Shown here piece by piece: positions 50,422 to 60,122 of a DNA stretch of 64,000 bases. Made by a program: the position numbers and the translations under genes. Positions within the stretch are counted from its first letter, which is position 1. The number at the start of each line of letters is the position of its first letter. Source of the stretch: Oceanospirillum sp048268485. GTDB taxonomy: Bacteria > Pseudomonadota > Gammaproteobacteria > Pseudomonadales > Halomonadaceae. Below the pieces are notes generated by a model. The model was not told where the DNA came from. It saw only the letters and a list, made by a program, of their open reading frames with translations, and did not search any database. Location of the stretch: assembly GCA_048268485.1 (NCBI GenBank), contig JBLWVL010000014.1, positions 1-64,000 on the forward strand, given 5' to 3'.

Positions 50422-50937
50422 ATGAAGGTTTCAAGCCAGAATACGCCGGCGCGCTTTTCCCCTGCGCGTTATCTGAAAGGAATGAAGCGCTTTATTGCTG
50501 TTCTGCCTCAGTGTCAGGCGCTGAATATGCAGGCCGAGTCTGCTGATCACGAGCATGTCCTCTTTTCGGTTCCCTTTGCTGATCACCTGGTTGGTAATTC
50601 AAGAAAGCAACTAATTCATGGTGGTGTGATTGCTACGCTTTTGGATACAGCCTGTGGTTCCGTTGCGGTTTGTGCCTTGCCTCGTTTTGAAATGTGCCCC
50701 ACTTTAGATCTGAGAATCGACCATCTTCGCCCTGCTGTTGCTGGTAAAGCACTCTATTGCAAAGCCAGTATCGTGAAGGTTACGCCTCAGATTATCTTTA
50801 CAGAGGGGGTGGTATATCAGGAGCAGGGGCAGCCTGTATCCCGTGCGGTGGCTAACTTTATGCGGCTGGGCGCTGATAAGGCGCTTGCCGAAATGGATAA
50901 AGCATTATTTAGCCCAAATAAAGAGGAGACAGAGTAA
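50422..50937 (+). CDS. Hotdog-fold thioesterase (PaaI family), first of a pair
   Basis: About 171 residues. The hotdog signature is LIHGGVIATLLDTACG, with the family's conserved Gly-Gly and Asp. AAGGAG 6 nt before ATG 50422 fixes the start. It should hydrolyse an acyl-CoA or acyl-ACP. Its stop codon overlaps the start of the next gene (TAATG), so the two are translated together, perhaps as a heteromer. Confidence 0.85.
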   Translation: MKVSSQNTPARFSPARYLKGMKRFIAVLPQCQALNMQAESADHEHVLFSVPFADHLVGNSRKQLIHGGVIATLLDTACGSVAVCALPRFEMCPTLDLRIDHLRPAVAGKALYCKASIVKVTPQIIFTEGVVYQEQGQPVSRAVANFMRLGADKALAEMDKALFSPNKEETE

Positions 50938-51386
50938 TGGTGGATTCAGGTAACCTGACTCAGCTGATCAGTGAAGCACAAAGCTCCGGGCGTTGGGATA
51001 TGCTGCTTGAACAGATCCCTTATGCCGGATTTATTGGGCTTACAGCTCAATCCATCGGTGATGAAGTTTTATTTCGTATGGAGCCTCTGGAGAGCAACAC
51101 CGGTAATCCTTTGCTGCCGGCGCTTCACGGTGGTGTGATTGCGGGCTTTATGGAAACAGCAGCAACTCTGAATCTGATGGTGTGTCTGAATCTCCAGCAG
51201 GTGCCCAAGGTCATTGATCTGACGATAGACTACCTGAGGTCTGGTAAACTGAAGCCAACTTACGCAACCTGTATGTTGAACCGTCAGGGGAGGCGTGTAT
51301 CTAATGTGCAGGTCAGCGCTTGGCAGAAAGACCGTGAAACCCCTATTGCTACGGCCCGGGTACATTTTCTGCTGGATGATGAATAA
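50937..51386 (+). CDS. Hotdog-fold thioesterase (PaaI family), second of a pair
   Basis: 149 residues. The signature ALHGGVIAGFMETAATL carries Glu at the position where the first protein has Asp, with IDLTIDYLRSG as the second strand. Homologous but divergent from the first, so they are probably not recent duplicates. Coupled to it by a one-base overlap. Substrate unknown. Confidence 0.85.
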   Translation: MVDSGNLTQLISEAQSSGRWDMLLEQIPYAGFIGLTAQSIGDEVLFRMEPLESNTGNPLLPALHGGVIAGFMETAATLNLMVCLNLQQVPKVIDLTIDYLRSGKLKPTYATCMLNRQGRRVSNVQVSAWQKDRETPIATARVHFLLDDE

Positions 51387-51573
51387 AGAGTCTCCCTGAG
51401 AAGATTATCCATAAAAACAATTACTTAAATTTTTACTAAGGCCTTGAAATTAATCGGGCTGTTCCCATATTGAGTTTCAGACCTTTTTTGCAGTCCGTGC
51501 CTTTTTCAAGAGGCGGGCTGCTATGAACTAAGTAATGTTGTTCTTAACCGTTCAACTATGGAGATCTGACTCA

Positions 51574-53475
51574 ATGTCCGCTGAAGCACAGAAAGAAACT
51601 CTTGGCTTTCAGACAGAAGTAAAACAGCTTCTGCACCTGATGATTCACTCTTTGTACTCCAACAAAGAGATTTTCCTGCGTGAATTGATTTCCAACGCAT
51701 CTGATGCCTGTGACAAGCTGCGTTACAAAGCACTGGAAGACGATGCCTTATACGAAGGCCAGTCTGAACTGCAGGTTAAAATTACCGCAGACCCGGAAAA
51801 CAACACCGTAACCATTAGTGACTCCGGTATCGGCATGAGCCGTCAGGACGTGATCGAGCATCTGGGTACTATTGCTAAATCCGGTACTTCTGAGTTCCTG
51901 AGCCAGCTGACCGGCGACCAGAAGAAAGACTCCCAGCTGATCGGTCAGTTTGGTGTGGGTTTTTATTCGTCCTTTATCGTGGCGGAAGAAGTGGAAGTGA
52001 TCACCCGTAAAGCGGGCAGCCCTGTAGGTGAAGGTGTTCGCTGGGTATCCAAAGGTGATGGCGAATTTACTATCGAAACTGTTGAGAAGGCTGAGCGTGG
52101 TACTGCTATTACCCTGAAGCTGAAAGCAGATGAGAAAGAGTTCTCTGAAGACTTCCGCCTACGTAATCTGATCCGCAAATATTCGGATCATATCGCGGTT
52201 CCGGTACTGATGGAAAAACAGCACTTCGGTGAAGAAGAGAAGCCGGAGACACCAGAATTTGAAGCTGTGAACGAAGCGCAGGCGCTGTGGACCCGCTCCC
52301 GTACTGATGTTAATGATGACGAGTACAAAGAGTTCTACAAGCACGTTTCCCACGATTTTGCCGATCCGCTGACCTGGTCTCACAACAAGGTGGAAGGTAA
52401 GCTGGAATACACCAGCCTGCTCTACTTGCCGGGTAAGGCACCGTTTGATCTGTACCACCGTGAAGCTTCCCGTGGTCTGAAGTTGTATGTGCAACGTGTG
52501 TTTATTATGGATGATGCGGAGCAGTTCCTGCCGCTGTACCTGCGCTTTATCAAGGGTGTGGTGGATTCCAACGATCTGTCCCTGAACGTTTCCCGTGAGA
52601 TTCTGCAGCAGGACCCGAACATTACGTCCATGAAGAGCGCACTGACCAAACGTGTGCTGGATATGCTGACCAAGCTGGCCAAGAATGATACGGAAAAATA
52701 CCAGACCTTCTGGAATGAGTTCGGTAGCGTCCTGAAGGAAGGCCCGGGCGAAGACTTCTCCAACAAGGAGAAGATCGCCAAGCTGTTGCGCTTCACCTCA
52801 ACTAACAGTAGTGATGAGACTCAGAATGTTGCTCTGGCAGATTATGTTGAGCGCATGAAGGAAGGTCAGGACAAGATCTACTACGTCACTGCCGAGAACT
52901 ACAATACCGCCAAAAACAGCCCGCACCTGGAGATCTTCCGTAAGAAAGGTATCGAAGTGCTGCTGATGACCGATCGCATCGACGAATGGCTGATGAGCCA
53001 CCTGACCGAGTTCGACGGTAAGTCGTTCCAGGATGTTGCCAAAGGTGAGCTGGATCTGGGTGATACCGAGTCTGAAGAAGACAAGAAAGCTCAGGAAGAA
53101 GCGGCTGAGAAAGTCGAAGGTATGGTCGAACGCACCAAAGAGCTGCTGAAAGAGCAGGTTGAAGATGTGCGTGTGACGCACCGTCTGACCGATTCTCCGG
53201 CGTGTGTCGTGCTTAATGATGGCGAGATGGGTGAGCAGATGCGTCAGATTATGGCGGCGGCCGGTCAGGAAATTCCTGAGTCTAAGCCGGTTCTGGAGTT
53301 GAACCCGACTCACCCATTGATCCTTAAACTGGATCAGGAGCAGGATGAAGAGCGCTTCGGCGAGCTGGCGCGTATCATTCTGGATCAGGCGATGCTGGCC
53401 GAAGGTCGTCAGCTAAAAGATGCTGCAACTTATGTACAGCGCCTGAACCGTCTGCTGCTGGAGTTGGCGGGCTAG
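51574..53475 (+). CDS. htpG: Chaperone HtpG (bacterial Hsp90)
   Basis: About 633 residues. GHKL ATPase motifs: LRELISNASDACDKLRY, DSGIGMSRQDVIEHLGTIA and GQFGVGFYSSFIVA; followed by the middle domain (catalytic Arg in VSREILQQDPNI) and the C-terminal dimerisation domain. ATG 51574 gives the normal start MSAEAQKETLGFQTEV. A dimeric ATP-dependent chaperone for late folding of client proteins. A clear heat-shock promoter was not identified. Confidence 0.97.
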   Translation: MSAEAQKETLGFQTEVKQLLHLMIHSLYSNKEIFLRELISNASDACDKLRYKALEDDALYEGQSELQVKITADPENNTVTISDSGIGMSRQDVIEHLGTIAKSGTSEFLSQLTGDQKKDSQLIGQFGVGFYSSFIVAEEVEVITRKAGSPVGEGVRWVSKGDGEFTIETVEKAERGTAITLKLKADEKEFSEDFRLRNLIRKYSDHIAVPVLMEKQHFGEEEKPETPEFEAVNEAQALWTRSRTDVNDDEYKEFYKHVSHDFADPLTWSHNKVEGKLEYTSLLYLPGKAPFDLYHREASRGLKLYVQRVFIMDDAEQFLPLYLRFIKGVVDSNDLSLNVSREILQQDPNITSMKSALTKRVLDMLTKLAKNDTEKYQTFWNEFGSVLKEGPGEDFSNKEKIAKLLRFTSTNSSDETQNVALADYVERMKEGQDKIYYVTAENYNTAKNSPHLEIFRKKGIEVLLMTDRIDEWLMSHLTEFDGKSFQDVAKGELDLGDTESEEDKKAQEEAAEKVEGMVERTKELLKEQVEDVRVTHRLTDSPACVVLNDGEMGEQMRQIMAAAGQEIPESKPVLELNPTHPLILKLDQEQDEERFGELARIILDQAMLAEGRQLKDAATYVQRLNRLLLELAG

Positions 53476-53502
53476 TATCGGGCTTGATCTAAACTGGAAG
53501 TA

Positions 53503-53532
53503 AAAAGGCGATCTGAGGATCGCCTTTTCTTT
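53503..53532 (+). terminator. Terminator after htpG
   Basis: AAAAGGCGATC (53503-53513), a 4-nt loop and GATCGCCTTTT (53518-53528) form a perfect 11-bp stem. Confidence 0.93.
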
Positions 53533-53560
53533 ATCTGATCTTTATCTGATCTTTATCTGA
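53528..53560. repeat. Three tandem copies of an 11-bp unit
   Basis: TCTTTATCTGA is repeated three times exactly, starting within the T-tail of the htpG terminator. The remaining 53561-53918 is AT-rich, with several direct TTTAGA-like words and a possible TTGACT -35 near 53746; it shows no gene. Confidence 0.9.
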
Positions 53561-53918
53561 GCAAAGACCGGGTTGCCTGTCTGTGATAACCGAGCCTTCT
53601 TTCTATCAAATATCCATCTCACCTTCCTGTAATATCTATCTCAAAATACCCTAAGTATTTAAGCGCTATTTTTCAATCAGTTGATTCGTCCTTATTTTTT
53701 CCAAATTTCTTTATTTATCCTGTTTTTATTTTTAGCTGATTCAGCTTGACTTTGTATATTGTTTAGATTTTAAGTCTATATTGTTACTGTTTTATGGTTT
53801 AGACTTTAGGCGTAAGTTTATAGCTTTCAGGGTGTGAGCTATCGCTTATTCACTGCAGTACCCCTTTCGTACCTGCCAGATTATTAATAATGATAAGCAT
53901 ATTCTCCGGAGAATTCTC

Positions 53919-55808
53919 ATGACGTTGAAAAACAAAGTGCTTGCAGTGGTGTTGCTGCCGGTGCTTTTAATTACGGTGACGCTGACGTTCATCAGCTACA
54001 AAGATCTTAAGGCAGAGCTTGTTAAGTCAGTGAGTACGGACACTCAACGCGTAGTCAGTGATCTCAGTATTACCATTCAGAGCTGGATGAAACAGAAAGC
54101 CAGTGTGGCAGAGTCTTTTGCATCGCTATCTTCTGGCCAGAATAATATTTTGCCCTTTCTTCAGCAGGCTGAAAAATCGGGTCATTATGACGTTTTCTAC
54201 TTTGGTTGATCAGATGGTCGGGCGGTTTTTTCAGATGTAGAAATTCAGAAAATTCTTGATAAAAAGGGGTTTGACCCAACTGCCCGTCCTTGGTATCAGG
54301 CCGCCGTGAGTGCTGGTAAAACAATTTTTACCGCACCGTATAAAGATGCCAGCTCTGGCGAGTTGATTATATCAGTGGCAACCCCTGCGCATATCAACGG
54401 CCGTTTTTTGGGTGTTGTTGGTGCTGATCTGAGCATGAACGAGGTACTGAGTACCGTTGAGTCAATCGATATGGGGCCGCATGGCTTTGTGATGTTGGTG
54501 GATGAGGCTGGTACTGTTATTGCCCATCCTAATGACGCCTTAAGGATGAAGCCGTTAAGCGATGTCGGGTCTGAGTTAAACCGAGACCTGGTTGATCGGT
54601 TAGCAGGAAATAACCAGATGGCGATCCTGCCGATCAAGGGTGTTGACCATATGATGCGCTTCGAGCGTGTGGGCGACTCTCGTTTCTATGTGGGTATCGC
54701 ACTAAAGACAGGTAATGTGATGGCTCCTCTGTCTGATTTGCTTATAGCTAACAGCCTGGTATCTCTGATTCTGATTGTTGCGGCTGGTGTGGTTAGTATG
54801 TGGATGGTTGGGCGTGTGATGAAGCCGTTACATGCCATAGGTTCTGCCCTGGAAGAGATTGCTCAGGGGGAAGGTGATCTGACAAAACGCCTGACGGTCG
54901 ATACTAAAGATGAAATTGGCTCACTGGCGGAGCACTTTAATCATTTTGTTAATTCGATGCATAGAATTATTCAGGATATTTCTATTCTGTCTAAAGACCT
55001 GCGCCATACTGCTGAGGAAAGTGCCAAAGTCGCTAAGCGTACCAGCGATGATGTGCAGACTCAGATGTCAGAGGTATCTATGGTTGCTGCTGCTGTCGAA
55101 GAGATGGCAACAGCGACCCAGGAGATTGCTGGTAATGCGGAAAATACGGCTGCTGCTGCTCAGGCATGTGCAGACAATAGTCGCGATGGCCAATTAGTTG
55201 TTTCAAATACACGGGAAGCAATTCAGGGATTGTCAGGCCAGGTTCAGGATGCCGGTGTTGTTATCGATCGCCTGAGTGAGCACTCTCAAGGTATTAGCTC
55301 GATACTTTCGACCATTCAGGGTATTGCTGAGCAGACGAACCTGTTGGCACTCAATGCGGCGATTGAGGCTGCCCGGGCTGGTGAGCAAGGGCGGGGCTTT
55401 GCTGTGGTTGCTGATGAGGTACGTGTTCTGTCTCAACGTACTCACGAGTCTACTGAAGAGATTCAGCAGATGATTGGCAGTTTGCAGAAAGCATCTGAAG
55501 AAGCGGTTGAGTTGATGTCGGTAAGTCGGCAGCAAGCGGAAGATACCGTCGAAGAGGCTCATAATGCCTATGAGAAGCTGCTGAGTATTACAGAGGCAAT
55601 TGCTGGTATCAGCGATATGTCGACTCAAACTGCCGCGGCTACAGAAGAGCAAACCCAGGTTAACCACAGTATTTCTGAGAATACCCTGAGGATTCGTGAT
55701 ATTGCCACTCAGCTTTCAGATGAGTCTGACCAGTCCCGTGCCCGTGCATCGGAATTGAATACCCTTGCCGAAAGTCTTCATGATCAGGTTAAACGTTTTA
55801 AGCTATAG
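53919..55808 (+). pseudogene. Methyl-accepting chemotaxis protein interrupted by an in-frame TGA
   Basis: One reading frame of 629 codons runs from ATG 53919 to 55808 and is stopped only by TGA at 54207-54209 (codon 97). Before the stop: membrane helix (about 7-27) and the start of a dCache sensor, ending VFYFG. After it the sensor continues without loss of frame (SDGRAVFSD, FDPTARPWYQAA, TIFTAPYKD), then the second helix (about 280-302), HAMP, and a complete methyl-accepting domain (EQTNLLALNAAIEAARAGEQ). The stop lies in the middle of the ligand-binding fold. Restart at 54306 would lack the first helix. It is a single-base nonsense mutation, a sequencing error, or a read-through case. Confidence 0.88.
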
Positions 55809-55862
55809 GCCCAGATGCATAAACCTGTGTTATGACTTCTGATTAGCGACACTGTAATTATT

Positions 55863-55897
55863 AGTCGGCTGCCATTTATGGGAGCCGGCTTTTTTTC
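55863..55897 (+). terminator. Terminator after the interrupted chemoreceptor
   Basis: AGTCGGCT (55863-55870) and AGCCGGCT (55883-55890) pair with one G-U pair around a 12-nt loop, followed by a T-run. Confidence 0.8.
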
Positions 55898-56397
55898 TAC
55901 CCGAAAAGAGATTGGGTGTCCGCTGAATAGCTGTTTTTTTGTTTGATTATTGTCTGCCTTGGGGGAGTATCCGGCATTGCGGTCTTTCCTGACAGTTTTT
56001 GCCAGCTCTGTTCTATCGTAGTATCCACTGGCTCTGAGCGGTGTTTCCAGACATACCAGAGTGCATAAAAAACGATGAAAATAACCAGAACTTTCAGCCA
56101 CAAAGAGAAAGGGCGGAAAAGCAGAGGGTAACTCACCATGGTTAGCATCATTGTGGTCGACAAAAGTTTTGCCTTGATTGGAATAACACGATCTGTCTCC
56201 CAGCTTTGTAACATTGAACCAAAGATCTTTTGTTTCAGTAGCCAGCGGTGAATTTTGTGTGAACCTTTGGAAAAAAAGAAAGCCGCCAGGATCACAAACG
56301 GTGTTGTGGGCAGAAGTGGCAGGACAACACCGACAGCACCCAGAATAAGTGCTAAAAAACCTGCCGCTATAAATAGGGGTTTTCTGAACTTATCCAT
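55897..56397 (-). CDS. ybaN: YbaN/DUF454 inner-membrane protein
   Basis: 166 residues. GAVGVVLPLLPTTPFVILAA and FFFSKGSHKIHRWL are hallmark DUF454 segments, followed by two further helices and a hydrophilic tail longer than that of E. coli YbaN. Function unknown. GAGGAG precedes the ATG. A monocistronic gene, convergent with the chemoreceptor. Confidence 0.9.
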   Translation of the reverse strand: MDKFRKPLFIAAGFLALILGAVGVVLPLLPTTPFVILAAFFFSKGSHKIHRWLLKQKIFGSMLQSWETDRVIPIKAKLLSTTMMLTMVSYPLLFRPFSLWLKVLVIFIVFYALWYVWKHRSEPVDTTIEQSWQKLSGKTAMPDTPPRQTIIKQKNSYSADTQSLFG

Positions 56398-56551
56398 AGA
56401 GTTCTCCTCTGGATATCAAAGAGGCGTGAGTATAAAGATAGGCCACATTGACTGTTTTTATGCAAAAGATTAATCGATTGTGCGGCACTCACTAATTTCC
56501 CGGATAATATTGGCAGATATATTTACGGTGGCTTTGGCACAGTGTTGAATG

Positions 56552-56575
56552 AGGCCTGTTTAAGAAAGCAGGCCT
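56552..56575 (-). terminator. Hairpin downstream of the symmetric-cysteine protein
   Basis: AGGCCTG (56552-56558) and CAGGCCT (56569-56575) form a 7-bp stem with a 10-nt loop. There is no clear T-run on either strand, so terminator function is tentative. Confidence 0.4.
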
Positions 56576-56587
56576 TCAGAGCATACC

Positions 56588-56848
56588 TTAATCGTCCATC
56601 AGATCTTTGGTTTTTTCTACGGCTTCAGATGCGCCTTCTTTTGTGGAACAGGCAGCCCGTTCTGCAGCACATTTGGTCATACAGCCCATTTTTCCGAAGC
56701 TATCATCAAAGTAACGCACTTTGCAGCTGGCCTCGCAGGCTGTCTGTTTTAGTGAACAGCTGGCCTGGGCTGATATGGGTAGTAGAATCAGAGAAAGTGC
56801 TGTGCTGAGAATAAAGGCTGTGCGTTTATTGGGTCTGGCAAAGGGCAT
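56588..56848 (-). CDS. Small secreted protein with mirror-symmetric cysteines
   Basis: 86 residues with a signal peptide (about residues 1-29, AFILSTALSLILLPISAQA). The mature part has six Cys in the order C-x6-C-x3-C-x13-C-x3-C-x6-C, a mirror pattern that suggests a helical hairpin clipped by three disulfides. The rest is charged and helical. No family recognised. The start on base 56848 (GGAG upstream) fits the signal peptide. Likely periplasmic. Confidence 0.75.
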   Translation of the reverse strand: MPFARPNKRTAFILSTALSLILLPISAQASCSLKQTACEASCKVRYFDDSFGKMGCMTKCAAERAACSTKEGASEAVEKTKDLMDD

Positions 56849-57017
56849 AAATACTCCATCTCTTCTGGCTGCTGAATTTGTATACGACATAACGTATATT
56901 GAGCGGTTGATTATCGTAATTTATGTCACCTGAATTCAAGGTAAAATGGATGTAACTATCTGACAACAAAAAAATTTTCTCAGTGAGTTCGCCTTACAAT
57001 TAGATAGAGGGCTTTTT

Positions 57018-57818
57018 TTGACCATACAACCGAGTACTCTGAATCAGGGATGCACTGAAAATCATGAAAGTGACTTTAACCCTTCCCATGACTTTACATT
57101 GATCGCACAAAATAAGGCCTTTGTGGTGATTAACAAATCCCCCGGCGTTGATGTACATCGTGATGGTGATGAGCCCGGTATTACAGAAAAAGTTTCCGAG
57201 GCTTTGGGGGGCGTTAAACTTTATCTGGTTCATCGATTGGATAAGGTTACTTCCGGCCTCATGATTCTGGCAAAAGATGCTACTACATGTGCTGAATTAG
57301 CAGAACTGTTTCGCGAAAGGCAGGTAAACAAATACTATTTGGCAGTATCTGCGCGAAAGCCAGGCAAGAAACAGGGCTGGATTATTGGGGATATGGCTCG
57401 CTCCCGAAGAGGAAGCTGGAAACTGACAAGCGGTAAACAAAGCCCTGCCGTCACTCAGTTTTTCTCCTGCTCGCTGAAACCTGGGCACAGAGCTTTCTTG
57501 CTGAAGCCCCGCACAGGAAAAACGCATCAACTCAGGGTTGCGCTGAAAAGTATTGGCGCTCCGATATGTGGAGACCAACTTTATGATGATGCTGCGCTGG
57601 CTTCGATTGAGGAGCGGACTTATCTTCATGCTTATCAGCTGCACTTTAAGTGGCAGGGGAATTTACACCATTACAGTGCCTGGCCGCATCAGGGGGAACA
57701 CTTTGCCTCGGATGATTTTAGCCGTTTAAGGGACGTTTGGTCTGAGCCTGATGGTTTAACATGGCCTAAAGCTAAAGGAAGGCGTCAGACTCAGGTTGAT
57801 CCCAACTTAAGGGATTAG
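57018..57818 (+). CDS. RluA-family pseudouridine synthase
   Basis: 266 residues from a TTG start (no ATG in the N-terminal part; GAGGG about 7 nt upstream). The catalytic Asp lies in the motif YLVHRLDKVTSGLMILAK, and the late KPRTGKTHQLRVALKSIG and GAPICGDQLY are typical of RluA proteins. It has no S4 domain. It isomerises uridines in rRNA or tRNA; the site is not clear, possibly the RluA-related TIGR01621 type. Confidence 0.9.
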   Translation: MTIQPSTLNQGCTENHESDFNPSHDFTLIAQNKAFVVINKSPGVDVHRDGDEPGITEKVSEALGGVKLYLVHRLDKVTSGLMILAKDATTCAELAELFRERQVNKYYLAVSARKPGKKQGWIIGDMARSRRGSWKLTSGKQSPAVTQFFSCSLKPGHRAFLLKPRTGKTHQLRVALKSIGAPICGDQLYDDAALASIEERTYLHAYQLHFKWQGNLHHYSAWPHQGEHFASDDFSRLRDVWSEPDGLTWPKAKGRRQTQVDPNLRD

Positions 57819-57854
57819 ATCTGATGGCTGTGTATGTAACTGGATGGAAGAATT

Positions 57855-58439
57855 TTGACATTATCATTACACCGGAAGCCTTTAGCCTGTCTTTTGACAG
57901 ATAAGGTTTGTGAACCCCAGTTTTCACCTTTGATTATACGGGAGTTGACCCCCCGGGATGCTGAGGCTTTTCATTACCTGCGTATTCGGTCTATCAATGC
58001 AGACCCTACCAGTTTCAGTGTACTGCTAGATGAGGAGGAATCGATGAGCGCCGCTCAGATTCATTCTTTACTGGATCGTTTCTATCGGTCATCAAGTGCG
58101 GCGTTGTGGGGAGGTTTCTGTGCCGGATATCTGGCGGGTATGATTGGCCTGGAGCCGAATCTTGGGCCTGTGAGGCAGCATAGTGGTATTGTGACCAGTT
58201 TGTGTGTTCTGCCTGAATACCGGGGGCAAAAAATAGCAATGGCACTGGCTGATCACCTTATTGCTTATGCGCGGAAAAAACCACAGCTGGAGTCTCTGGT
58301 GCTCGAGGTGAGTGAAACAGCTGTAGCCGCTATCCGCTTGTACCGGAAAGCGGGGTTCGAAGAGAGCGGTCGTGAGCCAAAAGCTCTGGCTTTTGGAGAT
58401 CAGCGCTTTGACCTGATCCGGATGCATATGTCCGTTTGA
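57855..58439 (+). CDS. GNAT-family N-acetyltransferase
   Basis: 194 residues, TTG start (no ATG earlier than residue 64; GGAAG upstream). Motif A appears as VTSLCVLPEYRGQKIAMAL and motif B as EVSETAVAAIRLYRKAGFEE. It would acetylate an unknown small molecule or protein from acetyl-CoA. 36 bp behind the pseudouridine synthase gene, so possibly co-transcribed. Confidence 0.88.
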   Translation: MTLSLHRKPLACLLTDKVCEPQFSPLIIRELTPRDAEAFHYLRIRSINADPTSFSVLLDEEESMSAAQIHSLLDRFYRSSSAALWGGFCAGYLAGMIGLEPNLGPVRQHSGIVTSLCVLPEYRGQKIAMALADHLIAYARKKPQLESLVLEVSETAVAAIRLYRKAGFEESGREPKALAFGDQRFDLIRMHMSV

Positions 58440-58493
58440 CCGGAGAGCTATTGTTCATGGCCTCTGAAGATAAATACTGATATTCAGTACTCT

Positions 58494-60122
58494 TTAAAAC
58501 CTGAAGCGTGCCACCAGAGCATTGAGTTGTTTTGCAAGTTGTGTCAGTTGGGTACTGTTCTCCGTTGTTTGGTCTGATGTCTGAGTTGATTCATCTGACA
58601 TGGTATTAATTGCCATAATACTGTGTTCAATTTCATGGGCAACAGCCGTTTGCTCTTCACTGGCGCTGGCGATTTGATCATTCATCGCGGTGATCTGGTC
58701 GACAGCGTCTGATATCGCACTCAAAGCATCATTGGCTGCTTCTGCCTGCAGGACAGTCTGTTCCGCCTGTTCACAGCTTTTCTGCATCAGGTTTGCAGCA
58801 TTGTCTGTGTCTTCCTGTAAAGCAGATATAATCTGTTGGATCTCTTCAGTTGCTTCCCGGGTACGACCTGCCAGATTACGAACTTCGTCGGCGACGACGG
58901 CAAACCCTCTTCCCTGTTCGCCAGCACGGGCTGCTTCAATTGCTGCATTGAGCGCCAGAAGGTTAGTTTGTTCGGCAATCGCCTGAATTACATTGATCAT
59001 GCCCGTGATGTTCTCAGATTGCTCTTCCAGTTTTCGGACAGCAGACATGGCACTGTTGATGTCGTCTGAAAGACCTCTGATGTCATGTCGCGTTCCGTCA
59101 ACAACTTTGTGTCCTTCTTCGGATACCTGACTGGCTGTTTGTGCTGCCTGAGCCGCTTCCGCCGTGTTTTTGGCCACATCAGCCACCGTTGTCACCATTT
59201 CGTTAATGGCGGTTGCTGCCCGGTTTGTCTCCTGAGCCTGACGATTGAGCCTATGATCATTTTCGCTTGCGATCTGATTCATTTTTTCTGAAGTGTGGTT
59301 CAGGCTATGGCTGGTGTCTGCCATTTGCTGAACCATCTCCCGAATACGGTTGGTAAAGCGGTTAAAAGCGCGGGAGAGATGAGTGATTTCATCGTTACCA
59401 CTTTCATCCAGGCGTGCTGTCAGGTCACCATCGCCACGGGCAATCTCATCCATGGCTTCATTAACGTGATCCATCCGGCTTTGTATGACATTGCGATAGA
59501 CCAGCCAGAATGCCATCAGTACCACCAGTAACAAGGAAACCATTAAGCCGGTAATTTTAAGGCTGGATTGAAAGCCTGCTGCAAGTGAATCTGTAATATC
59601 GGTTGTGATTTCAAGTACGCCACGAATACCACCGGTCAGGTTGTCGGAGACAGAAACCCGGATCAGAGTGCGGCCATTCTTCTCTACTCTTTCAACCACT
59701 GTGGCATTCGGGTTTTGTGTTAGTGTTTCCCAGGCTTTTTGTTCAGAACGATTAAGCTGAAGGTTGGCTTGATCAGAGAAAGGGTGATGGCTATAGAGCT
59801 TAAGTGTCAGGCCTGTATTTTTTATCAGATCGCTTAAGTCGTTAAGCATAATCTCAGGTGAGGGGATTCTGTCACTGTGATCTTTGTAGTTACGGTCAGG
59901 TTTCAGCTCTCCTGAAATTATCGCCTTATTGGTAACATTCTCAGTGTAGTACTGCCTCAGCACTTTAAATTGGTTTGCTGTTGAGAGAGAGCTTTCTGTA
60001 ACCCCGGCAATGATGGTCTCACTCATCTGTTTCGGGATGAATAACACAAGAATTAGCACGATAACGGCGATCAGGGTGATAATAGGGATCGCCATTTTGC
60101 CAAACAGACCTAAATTTCTCAT
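58494..60122 (-). CDS. Methyl-accepting chemotaxis protein with DUF3365/Tll0287-like sensor domain
   Basis: About 542 residues. Helix about 8-31, then a periplasmic domain with LRQYYTENVTNKA and the DRIPSPEIMLNDL segment that resemble DUF3365 (Tll0287-like), but without the haem CxxCH found in some members; second helix about 188-208, HAMP (EIARGDGDLTARL), and the methyl-accepting domain with the conserved tip. AAGGA precedes the ATG on base 60122. The ligand is unknown. Confidence 0.9.
   Translation of the reverse strand: MRNLGLFGKMAIPIITLIAVIVLILVLFIPKQMSETIIAGVTESSLSTANQFKVLRQYYTENVTNKAIISGELKPDRNYKDHSDRIPSPEIMLNDLSDLIKNTGLTLKLYSHHPFSDQANLQLNRSEQKAWETLTQNPNATVVERVEKNGRTLIRVSVSDNLTGGIRGVLEITTDITDSLAAGFQSSLKITGLMVSLLLVVLMAFWLVYRNVIQSRMDHVNEAMDEIARGDGDLTARLDESGNDEITHLSRAFNRFTNRIREMVQQMADTSHSLNHTSEKMNQIASENDHRLNRQAQETNRAATAINEMVTTVADVAKNTAEAAQAAQTASQVSEEGHKVVDGTRHDIRGLSDDINSAMSAVRKLEEQSENITGMINVIQAIAEQTNLLALNAAIEAARAGEQGRGFAVVADEVRNLAGRTREATEEIQQIISALQEDTDNAANLMQKSCEQAEQTVLQAEAANDALSAISDAVDQITAMNDQIASASEEQTAVAHEIEHSIMAINTMSDESTQTSDQTTENSTQLTQLAKQLNALVARFRF

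Noticed and set aside
54207..54209. Selenocysteine at the TGA of the chemoreceptor
   Set aside because: The position is in a ligand-binding fold with no known selenoprotein homologue, and no stable hairpin of SECIS type is evident directly after it.
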